Shown piece by piece: positions 33,773-41,078 of a DNA stretch of 64,000 bases. Within the stretch, counting starts at the first letter, position 1, and the number at the start of each line of letters is the position of its first letter. The DNA lies in NCBI GenBank assembly GCA_963719485.1, contig OY970387.1:4628976-4692975 (forward strand). Direction: 5' to 3'. Below the pieces are notes generated by a model. That model was not told the DNA's origin and searched no databases. It was given only the letters and a program-made list of their open reading frames with translations. The translations under genes were made by a program, and so were the position numbers. The DNA comes from Bog-473 sp963719485. Its GTDB lineage: Bacteria > Actinomycetota > Acidimicrobiia > Acidimicrobiales > RAAP-2.

Positions 33773-34644
33773 CCGAGAAGGCGGGTGGCGAGGGCCCCCC
33801 GCTGGTGATCCTGGCGGCCGGAAGGGCCAGACGGTACGGCGGGTGCAAGCCGCTGGCGCCCGTGGGTCCGCACGGTGAGGCGGTGATCGACCTCGTCGCC
33901 GCGGACGCGCTGGCCGCGGGTTTCGGCACCATCGTTCTGGTGCTGGGCCCCAGCACCGGCCCGGCCATCCGTTACCACGTCGAGCACACGTGGCCCTACG
34001 CCGTCGACGTGCGCTTCGCCACCCAGGCGGCGCCACTGGGTACCGTCAACGCCGTCCTGAGCGCCTCCGAGCACGTCGGTGACGCGCCCTACGGCGTGGG
34101 CAATGCGGACGACATCTACGGCCGCGCCGCCTGCGCGCAGCTGGCCGCGCACCTGCGGGCCGACGGCAACGACGACGTCAACGCGCTGGTGGGGTTCCGT
34201 CTGGCCGACGCCGTGATCGGCTCGTCGCCGGTCACCCGCGGCATCTGCCGCGTGGGGCAGGACGGCACGCTCCTCGGCGTGGACGAGCGGCGGCAGGTGA
34301 CCCCGACCCGGGAAGGCGGCTTCGCGGTCGGTGACGGGAAGGAGCCCGCCACGCTGTCGCCCGACGTCCGGGTCTCGATGAACCTGTGGGGGTTCACCCC
34401 CGCGTTCCACAAGACCCTGCAGGCCGCCATGGACGCCGCCATCGACGCCTCCGAGGAGGCCGAGGTCCTGCTCCCCGAGGTGGTGGCGGCGTCGCTCGCC
34501 TCCAGCACGTTCCTCGTGCTGCCGGCGCAGGGCCGGTGCATCGGGGTGACCCATCCCGATGACCTCGCCCTGGTCCAGGCCGAGCTGAACCGCCAGGTGG
34601 CGGCCGGTGAGCGGCCGGCCGGGCTCTGGGCCTTCCTGCACTAG
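33769..34644 (+). CDS. Nucleotidyltransferase-family protein
   Basis: A 291-residue NTP-transferase fold protein. The N-terminal ILAAGRARRYGGCKPLAPVG is the GxGxR-K nucleotide-binding signature of sugar-phosphate or choline-phosphate nucleotidyltransferases, followed by GTVNAVLSA and NADDIYGR (metal Asp). There is no added acyltransferase or epimerase domain. The ATGA overlap with the KASIII-like gene ties it to that operon; the reason for the pairing is unclear. A 540-bp non-coding gap follows. Confidence 0.83.
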   Translation: MTEKAGGEGPPLVILAAGRARRYGGCKPLAPVGPHGEAVIDLVAADALAAGFGTIVLVLGPSTGPAIRYHVEHTWPYAVDVRFATQAAPLGTVNAVLSASEHVGDAPYGVGNADDIYGRAACAQLAAHLRADGNDDVNALVGFRLADAVIGSSPVTRGICRVGQDGTLLGVDERRQVTPTREGGFAVGDGKEPATLSPDVRVSMNLWGFTPAFHKTLQAAMDAAIDASEEAEVLLPEVVAASLASSTFLVLPAQGRCIGVTHPDDLALVQAELNRQVAAGERPAGLWAFLH

Positions 34645-35186
34645 TGGGATTTCGCGGGTACGACACCCCACGGTCGTTACCGGATCATGGGGAGTGGAAC
34701 GGAAAAGAGGGGCCCGGACGCGACGCAGCCCCGAGTAACCGTTCGGCCGAAGCCTCCCGTGCTCCTCGGGGCCACGTCAACGACGGGCCGCTGGCACCGT
34801 GCCGGGGTCGTGTCGGACAACCCCCGCCCGAGCCGGTCCCGGCGACTCCAGGGAAGTCACCGTGACGCACCACGGACCATCTCAGGTCGGATTCGCCTGC
34901 CCACTCCGGTCACGCTCCCCTTGCGGGGCTCGCTCCCTTCCCTCGATCCCGCTTTGCAGCGTTCTCTCGGCTTCCCCCCGTTCCGCCTTGCGGCTTCCCT
35001 TCGGGCTTCCCTCGCTCCTACCTTGCGGTGCTCGCTTGAGGTTCGGCGGGCTCTTGTCTCCGAACTGGAGACAGGTTGCGCCTCCCGTGATCCGAGGTCA
35101 ATGGCCGTTCGCGAAATCCAGATGTTCTCCCCATCTTTCTCCGCGTCATCCCCAAGTGACGCCACTTCCGTCCCCAGTTCTTCCCC
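34645..35186. other. Non-coding region with repeated small hairpins
   Basis: About 540 bases between the nucleotidyltransferase and the GH43-like gene with no supported gene. The left part shows nothing clear. From 34914 to 35045 a degenerate ~34-nt unit recurs (separate entry), and at 35055-35073 TGTCTCC and GGAGACA form a seven-pair stem with loop GAACT. The plus strand is unusually rich in C and T in this part. Confidence 0.5.
34914..35045. repeat. Degenerate ~34-nt tandem repeat, each unit holding a TTGC-loop hairpin
   Basis: Four TTGC tetraloops occur at 34921, 34954, 34988 and 35023, i.e. 33, 34 and 35 bases apart. Each is closed by a different but complementary stem: CCCC/GGGG, GCT/AGC, GCC/GGC and ACC/GGT. 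Between them a C/T-rich filler (CTCGCTCCCTTCC-like) is partly conserved. Changes on both sides of the stems that keep pairing suggest selection for structure in RNA or single-stranded DNA, though with stems this short chance cannot be excluded. Confidence 0.55.
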
Positions 35187-36341
35187 ATGGTGAGGAAGAC
35201 CGGAGGCCGCCGCCGCCGCACCGCCGCCCTCGGCCTGGCCGCGCTCGCCACGCTCGGGCTGGCCGGCATCCTCGGTTTGGGCGTCCTGAGCGCCGGCGCG
35301 CGCACCGCCAACGAGTCGGAGGTCTCGGCCGCGCAGTACCTCTCCACCGGTGCACTGGGTGCCGCGGCCGGCGACAGCGCGCTGGGCTTGCGCACGCCGT
35401 ACTTCGAGCCCCCGGCGCTCGCCGACCCGGCGGCGCCGGGCTTCACCATCAACTCCGGGGCCGATCAGCCCGACCCATTCATGTACCAGCAGGGCGGCCG
35501 CTATTTCCTCTTCACCTCTGATGACAAGGTGCCGCAGAACGTGCCGGTGCGCTCCGGGACCCAGGTGGGCCAGTGGGGCGACCCCAGTGACGCGCTACCC
35601 GACCCGCCCGCGTGGGCGGCGCCCGGCGTCACGTGGGCGCCCGACGTCGCGCAGTTCGGCAACCACTACCTGTTGTACTTCACCTCGCAGCTCCGGGGCG
35701 TCTCCCCCGCCACCATGTGTATCGGTGACGCCATCAGCACCGCGGTGGCCGGTCCCTACATCGCCTCGCCGGTCCCGTTCATCTGCCAGCAGTCGCTCGG
35801 CGGCTCCATCGACCCCCGCGTCTTCGACGACGCCGACGGGCAGCCCTACATGATCTGGAAGTCCGACCAGAACGCCCGCTCGAACACGGCCGACACCCAG
35901 ATCTTCAGCCAGGCCCTGAGCGCCGACGGCCTGCACCTCTTGGGTCAGCCGACTGCGATCTTCGGCCCGGACGAATCCTGGCAGGGTCATATCGTGGAGG
36001 CGCCGCAGCTGGTCCTGGTCCGCGGCAATTACTTCTTGTTCTACTCCGGCGGGTGGTTCAACCAGCCCGGCTACTCCATCGGCGCGGCGCGCTGCGCCGG
36101 ACCGCTCGGACCGTGCCGGGACGACTCCCCGGCGCCGCTCCTCGGCTCCAATGCCCAGGGCCAGGGTCCCGGTGAGGAGTCGGTGTTCGCCAACGCAGCA
36201 GGCTTCTGGCTCCTCTACACCCCGTTCAGCTCGACTCTCCCGCTCCCCGGACCGGCGCGTCCGGTGGCCGTGGCCCACCTCGGCTTCGGGCCGTCCGGCC
36301 CCTACCTCGCCGCGCCGCTGGCGGTGCCCGGGCCGGGCTGA
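35187..36341 (+). CDS. Secreted GH43-like beta-propeller protein
   Basis: A 384-residue protein with a twin-Arg-rich N terminus (RRRRTAA) and a hydrophobic helix (about 13-36), so exported or anchored. Propeller motifs match the protein encoded at 15353: QPDPFMY (base Asp), VTWAPDVAQF, GGSIDPRVFDDADG, WQGHIVEAPQLV (acid Glu candidate) and FLFYSGGWF, and Cys-rich loops SPATMCIG and PFICQQ. It lacks the lipobox and DUF732 tail. GH43-type enzymes trim arabinan, xylan or galactan; substrate unknown. Its 3' end overlaps the convergent ycnI gene by 40 bp. Confidence 0.77.
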   Translation: MVRKTGGRRRRTAALGLAALATLGLAGILGLGVLSAGARTANESEVSAAQYLSTGALGAAAGDSALGLRTPYFEPPALADPAAPGFTINSGADQPDPFMYQQGGRYFLFTSDDKVPQNVPVRSGTQVGQWGDPSDALPDPPAWAAPGVTWAPDVAQFGNHYLLYFTSQLRGVSPATMCIGDAISTAVAGPYIASPVPFICQQSLGGSIDPRVFDDADGQPYMIWKSDQNARSNTADTQIFSQALSADGLHLLGQPTAIFGPDESWQGHIVEAPQLVLVRGNYFLFYSGGWFNQPGYSIGAARCAGPLGPCRDDSPAPLLGSNAQGQGPGEESVFANAAGFWLLYTPFSSTLPLPGPARPVAVAHLGFGPSGPYLAAPLAVPGPG

Positions 36342-37045
36342 TCGTCGCGCTGGCCGAACCGGGGCCGTCCCAGCCACACCGCCAGCAGGCCGAGCACCAC
36401 GGCGAAGGCAGCCAGGATCAGCGCGGCGATCGAGGCCGCGTCGGTACCCGACGACGTGGACGCAGTCGCGGTCACAGCCCCGGTGGACGCGGTCGACGCC
36501 GCCGCGGCACTGCCGTGTCCGTGCGCCGTCAGCGTGATGGTCGGCGCCGGATGCTCGGGGTCGGGCACCGTCTTGTTGGGGACTTCGATCCACGACACGA
36601 CCGTGCCGTCGGCGTACGTCTGGATCGCCTTGAACACGAGCTCGGAAGTGCCCGTCGGGATGCCCTGGGCCAGCACGTTGAACTCGCCGAACTGGCCGAC
36701 CGGGATGGTGCCCCCCGACCAGTCGATCTCGCTCGTCGTCGACGTGAAGGTGCCGTCGTCGGTGGTGATGGGCTTGGGCAGCGCGGTCTTGACCGCGCGT
36801 ACCTGCCAGCCCGACCCGGCCTCGGGGTTGAGCAGGACGATGGGATGTGCGAGCGGGAACTGGATCCTCAGTCCCGTCACCGCCGCGGTGGCCGACTCGT
36901 TGGGGACGCGGAAGGTGAGGATGGCGTCGTCGGTGCCCTGCGGCAGAGACGACGGGCTGACGGTCACATGGGCGCCCGCCACCCCGGCGTCGAGAACGAC
37001 GAAGACCAGCGCGCACATGACGATCATTCCGAACCTCCGCGTCAC
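36302..37045 (-). CDS. ycnI: YcnI-like copper-binding membrane protein (DUF1775)
   Basis: A 247-residue protein: signal peptide of about 25 residues, cleavage after GVAGA to leave His as the first mature residue (HVTVSPSSLPQG), the DUF1775 domain (about 26-165), an Ala/Thr/Ser-rich linker and one C-terminal transmembrane helix. In YcnI of Bacillus the mature N-terminal His helps bind Cu(II), and that His is kept. The GTG at 37045 overlaps the copC-copD stop. It is the last gene of the copper set. Confidence 0.87.
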   Translation of the reverse strand: MTRRFGMIVMCALVFVVLDAGVAGAHVTVSPSSLPQGTDDAILTFRVPNESATAAVTGLRIQFPLAHPIVLLNPEAGSGWQVRAVKTALPKPITTDDGTFTSTTSEIDWSGGTIPVGQFGEFNVLAQGIPTGTSELVFKAIQTYADGTVVSWIEVPNKTVPDPEHPAPTITLTAHGHGSAAAASTASTGAVTATASTSSGTDAASIAALILAAFAVVLGLLAVWLGRPRFGQRDDQPGPGTASGAAR

Positions 37046-38886
37046 TGCACGGTGTCCACGAAGCTGACGTCTGGCTGGCTGAACTCCGAGACCTGCACCT
37101 GCAAGACGATCTGCCACTTCCCCACGATGGGCGGGTTCGGGCTGTTGGTCAGCACGAACCGACCGACGCCGGCTTGGTGCATGTCGGTCTCAATCGGGCC
37201 CACGTTCTGGGAGGGGAGGACGAGGTAGACCGAGACGCTCTCGGCCAGGTTCGCCGGCGCACCGCCGGGCCCGGTGAACTGGACCGTCCAGTCGTTCACC
37301 AGCGCCGCGTTGGGCGTGATGTGCAGCGTCACGTGGCCGCCGTCGAAGGCCTGCGTCTGGGTGAAGGGCACGGGGGGCGGGGCACTGGCGCCGTTGCTCG
37401 GCGTCCCGTTCGCCAGCACGGCCGTCACCCCCAGGACGGCCACCATGCCCAGCGCCTCGACGCGCACCGTCGAGACGAGCCGCTGCCAGCCCCGGGCGAG
37501 GACGTCGGGGCGGGCGGCCGCCGCCGCCGAGAACAGGCCCGGCAGGAGGAGATAGCGGTTGTATCCGGCCAGGAACAACAGCAGGCCGACAAGGGCGATC
37601 TTGACGAGCAGGAGCTGGCCGTAGCCCGTCTCGAAGAGGTTGGCCACGGACCCGACCTCGGCGACGGCCAGGAGGGTCCCGGCGACCAGGATGCCGGCGA
37701 AGGAGATCCCCGCCATGGTCGAGAAGCGCCCGACGACCGACGCCGTGTCGGCCAACAACGCGCCTTCTCCTCCCACGGTGTCCCCTGGCCCACCCGGCGG
37801 GGGCGGCGGCGCAGGCGGCGCAGGGGGCCGCTCCAGCAGCACGGTGGACGTCCCCGCCCCCATGGCCCGGGTCACAGCCGATCCGGCCGCTGCCGGTGCT
37901 CCCGCGGCGGCGCCCGCCTCCCGTCCCGGGAACTGCCCCGTCAGGCGCGCCGCCCGGGTCCGGCTGCGCAGCACGGTCACCAGTCCGACCAGGCCCCCCG
38001 CCCACATGGCGACGAAGACCACGTGGACGATGTCGGCCGGAATGCTGAGCCAGCGCTCGGGTGACACGAGCGCGTGGCCGAAGAGGACGAAGGCGCCCGC
38101 CGCCACGAGCAGGCCGTAGAAGGCGGCGAACTGCCGGCTCATGGACGTGCGCAGGTGCAGCGAGCCGAGGCAGGCCGCGAGCCCGACCAGCTGGGCGGCG
38201 CACTGCTCCCCGAACTTGCCGCCGAAGGACTGCGTGTCGGTGCTCCAGTGGGTCACCGACGACAGGCCGCCGCCCGTCAGCGCCGACTGGGCGCCGCCGG
38301 TGACCGCCATGCCCACGAGCGCCAGCGCTGCCGCGGCGTACGTCCACCGGCGCAGGCGCCGCCGCTCGTCGCCGCCCCGCATGATGAAAGCGAGGAAGAA
38401 GGCCAGGCCCGACCCCACCAGGACGCCGAGGTACATGAGGAACTGGCCGAAGTCGTCGACCCAGTTGGTGAACGAGGTCCGGGGACGGGCCAGCGCGCTG
38501 ATGGCGCCGGCCCTGACGTGCCCGACCAGGAACACGATGCCCCCGCTCACCACGTGGCCGTCGACCGACGTCACCGTGTAGTCGGACACGTAGGCGCCCG
38601 ACCCGAGCGAAGCCGGCAGGGTGGCCGACAGCGTGGCCGGAGACGGATGTCCCGAGGCGACCTGCACCTGCTGGCCGGACGAGTTCAGGACGACCAGGCC
38701 GCCGTCGTCGGGCCGGACGGGCTGGTCGAAGTTGATGGTGACCGTGTGGGGGATGCGAGCCAGGTGCTGCCCCTGGCTCGGCGACGAGGCCGTCACCGCG
38801 GCGTGCGCTGCGGCGGGCGCGGCCCAACCCACCACGGCGAGGCACCCGAGGATGCCTGCCGCCAGAGGTCCGCGCAGTCTCCTCAC
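37042..38886 (-). CDS. CopC-CopD fusion protein (YcnJ-like copper import or resistance)
   Basis: A 614-residue protein. After a signal peptide, the mature end HAAVTASSPSQGQ begins a CopC domain (about 28-125) with its Cu(II)-binding N-terminal His and the later VDGHVVSG. About eight membrane helices of CopD follow (about 140-495) with a Pro/Gly-rich loop near 330-370. The last 110 residues form a YtkA-like extracytoplasmic beta domain (HVTLHITPNAALVNDW; METDMHQ-like loop). Such fusions take up or handle copper. It is coupled to ycnI by a 4-bp overlap. Confidence 0.9.
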   Translation of the reverse strand: MRRLRGPLAAGILGCLAVVGWAAPAAAHAAVTASSPSQGQHLARIPHTVTINFDQPVRPDDGGLVVLNSSGQQVQVASGHPSPATLSATLPASLGSGAYVSDYTVTSVDGHVVSGGIVFLVGHVRAGAISALARPRTSFTNWVDDFGQFLMYLGVLVGSGLAFFLAFIMRGGDERRRLRRWTYAAAALALVGMAVTGGAQSALTGGGLSSVTHWSTDTQSFGGKFGEQCAAQLVGLAACLGSLHLRTSMSRQFAAFYGLLVAAGAFVLFGHALVSPERWLSIPADIVHVVFVAMWAGGLVGLVTVLRSRTRAARLTGQFPGREAGAAAGAPAAAGSAVTRAMGAGTSTVLLERPPAPPAPPPPPGGPGDTVGGEGALLADTASVVGRFSTMAGISFAGILVAGTLLAVAEVGSVANLFETGYGQLLLVKIALVGLLLFLAGYNRYLLLPGLFSAAAAARPDVLARGWQRLVSTVRVEALGMVAVLGVTAVLANGTPSNGASAPPPVPFTQTQAFDGGHVTLHITPNAALVNDWTVQFTGPGGAPANLAESVSVYLVLPSQNVGPIETDMHQAGVGRFVLTNSPNPPIVGKWQIVLQVQVSEFSQPDVSFVDTVQ

Positions 38887-38929
38887 CTGGGGTCGTGCCC
38901 TCCCTGCCGACCGGTTCGGGACGCCGGCG

Positions 38930-40207
38930 TCAGGACTGGCGGTCGCAGAGCCCGATGGCGTCGGTCAGGTCGGTGTTGCCCGGGCAGTAGACGTGCAGGT
39001 TGTCGTGCGAGAAGACGCCCTGCGGGCTCTCCCACCCCGGCACCACCCAGGCGTGGACCATCCACACCGTCTTCTGCATGAATTGGCCGTGGACGTCTGC
39101 GCATTCCTGCGGGGTCACGTCCTGGTCCGCGGCGAAGGGCACGCCGATCTTCCCGTCGGTGAACTTGATGCAGACGTTGGAGTGGCGGTGCCAGTGGTCG
39201 TTGGGCCCGATGAAGCCCGCTGGGGCTGCGGCGTTGAGCGACTCGTACATCACGCCGACAACCGGCGCGTCGGGAGCAATGCTGGCGTAGATCCACGAGG
39301 CCGGATAGAGGGGGTTCACCGAGCCGTCCGGGTTGATGCCCTTGAAGGCGTTGCCGTTGATCTCCTGGTAGTGCGCGCCCACACCGGGCGCCATGCCACC
39401 GGCCAGAATCATCCCCGCCGCCTTGGCCGACGCCACCGTCGGGTAGCGATACGCGGCCTGGAGGGACTCGGCAAGCTGGGAGGTGAGGACTGCCTGGTCT
39501 TGCGCATTCAGCGGCACCCACTTCTTGAGCTCCGACTGCTCGGTCTCGTTGCCCGCCACGATGCTCTGGAACGTCTTGGAGCTCTCACCTGGCACCTTCA
39601 CCGTCGTCGAGAGAGCGAGCGCGGCCGCGGCCCCACCCGGGTCAACCGCCGGCTTGGCCGCGGTCGGAGCATGCAATGCCGTCGTCGTGCCGAAGAGCCC
39701 CCCGATGGTCATCCCCGCGATGGCGACGGGGAGGAGCGATCCGAAGACCGACGTCGCCGAGGACCACGTGCTGCCGAGTGCCGGCCGGAAGGCCAAGGCG
39801 GCACCGACCAGCACCGCGATGCCCGAGAGGGCGACACCGATGGCGGCCGTCGTCGCCGAGACCGCGTGCGGCCCCTCGGCGGCGAGCCAGAAGACGGCGA
39901 CCGCCGCGTTAGCGGCGACGGCGGCACCGAAGAGGGCCCGGGATGGTCGGGTCAGCAGCCCGACGGCCAAAGCCACCTGCACCAGCGCGGCCACAATGCC
40001 AAGGGTCGCCTGCATGCCCTTCAGGTGCCCCGAGGCCATGGCGAACAGCAGCACCGCCGAGCCACCCAGGGTGACGGCCAGCAGAATGGGCAGCGGGCGG
40101 CTGGTGCCCTGCTCTCTGGGCCGGCCCCCCTCCTGCGCTGCGGACTGCGGCGCTTCCTTTCCGTCCCCGGTGAAGACGGCGTCCACGCGTTCGATCAGGT
40201 CGGTCAT
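38930..40207 (-). CDS. Membrane protein with extracytoplasmic WHxH module, in the copper operon
   Basis: A 425-residue protein: about 40 cytoplasmic residues, then five hydrophobic helices (about 40-185) and an exported C-terminal half. That half repeats the module of the protein encoded at 22340: VASAKAAG, AHYQEIN, NP-P-spaced strands, DHWHRHSNVC, a second Cys (QECAD) and WMVHAWV, and ends with HDNLHVYC. His, Met and Cys placement suggests a metal site. It lies 43 bp upstream of copC-copD, so copper is the likely ligand. No named family is known to me. Confidence 0.7.
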   Translation of the reverse strand: MTDLIERVDAVFTGDGKEAPQSAAQEGGRPREQGTSRPLPILLAVTLGGSAVLLFAMASGHLKGMQATLGIVAALVQVALAVGLLTRPSRALFGAAVAANAAVAVFWLAAEGPHAVSATTAAIGVALSGIAVLVGAALAFRPALGSTWSSATSVFGSLLPVAIAGMTIGGLFGTTTALHAPTAAKPAVDPGGAAAALALSTTVKVPGESSKTFQSIVAGNETEQSELKKWVPLNAQDQAVLTSQLAESLQAAYRYPTVASAKAAGMILAGGMAPGVGAHYQEINGNAFKGINPDGSVNPLYPASWIYASIAPDAPVVGVMYESLNAAAPAGFIGPNDHWHRHSNVCIKFTDGKIGVPFAADQDVTPQECADVHGQFMQKTVWMVHAWVVPGWESPQGVFSHDNLHVYCPGNTDLTDAIGLCDRQS

Positions 40208-40367
40208 GGCCCCTCCAACCTCCTACCCCCCGGCCCAGATGGGCCGATCACACTGCGCACCGTACCCCGGGTTGCGCCCGGAGCGGAGGGAGATGGGCCT
40301 GCCCCTCATGGCCCGGCGGGCCCGGCGAGCCCGGAGACCGGTTTTGGCGGGCCGTATGCTCGCTCCC

Positions 40368-41051
40368 ATGCAGCTGAGCCCGGAATGCGCGCGGGTGCTG
40401 GGCTCGCTGATGGAGAAGGCCCTCACGACGCCACAGCAGTACCCGCTCACGATCAACGCCCTGGTCAGCGCCTGCAACCAGACCTCGAACCGGGAGCCCG
40501 TCGTCACCTACGACGAGACGACCGTGCTCAATGCTCTCGACGAACTCAAGGACCAGCGACTGGTCCGCTTCGTGTTGCCCTCGCACGGCCGCTCCGTCGT
40601 CCGCTACCGGCAAGTGCTCGATGAGACGCTCGGGCTCGACGCCCGGCAGTGCGCCATCCTGGCCGTGCTCCTGCTGCGGGGGCCCCAGACGGTCGGCGAA
40701 TTGCGCATCCGCACCGAGCGCATGGCCCGGTTCGACGGGCTCGACGAGATCGAGCACGAGCTGGACCTCCTGGGTTCGCGCGACGAGCCGCTCGCCGAGA
40801 ACGTCGGCCGGCGGCCCGGTCAGAAGGAGGAGCGCTGGGCCAGCCCGTTGCTCGACACACAGGTCGAAGACGCCACGGAGGCCACCGCTACCCGCCGGGG
40901 GCAAGCCTCGGCACTCGACCCCGAGGCCACGGGTGCGCGTGGCGCGGTGCCGGCGCTGGACGACCTGCGCGCCGAGCTACGCGCGCTCGGCTCCGAGGTT
41001 GCAGAGCTGCGGCAGGACCTCGACGCGTTGCGGGCCAGTCTCGGCGGCTGA
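40368..41051 (+). CDS. DUF480/YceH-family protein
   Basis: A 227-residue protein of the UPF0502 (YceH) family: CARVLGSLMEKALTTPQQYPLTINALVSACNQTSNREP and the second winged-helix-like repeat LDARQCAILAVLLLRGPQTVGELR are diagnostic. A C-terminal coiled coil (RAELRALGSEVAELRQDLDALRASL) is typical. The function is unknown; two winged-helix domains suggest nucleic-acid contact. The start at 40368 matches the conserved family N terminus; ATG at 40356 would add four residues. Confidence 0.9.
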   Translation: MQLSPECARVLGSLMEKALTTPQQYPLTINALVSACNQTSNREPVVTYDETTVLNALDELKDQRLVRFVLPSHGRSVVRYRQVLDETLGLDARQCAILAVLLLRGPQTVGELRIRTERMARFDGLDEIEHELDLLGSRDEPLAENVGRRPGQKEERWASPLLDTQVEDATEATATRRGQASALDPEATGARGAVPALDDLRAELRALGSEVAELRQDLDALRASLGG

Positions 41052-41078
41052 CGCACCGGACACCGAGCGCCCGACGCT

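Noticed and set aside
34900..35060. CRISPR array
   Set aside because: Spacing is about 34 bases, but the repeated part is only a few bases long and varies, and there are no distinct spacers or cas genes.
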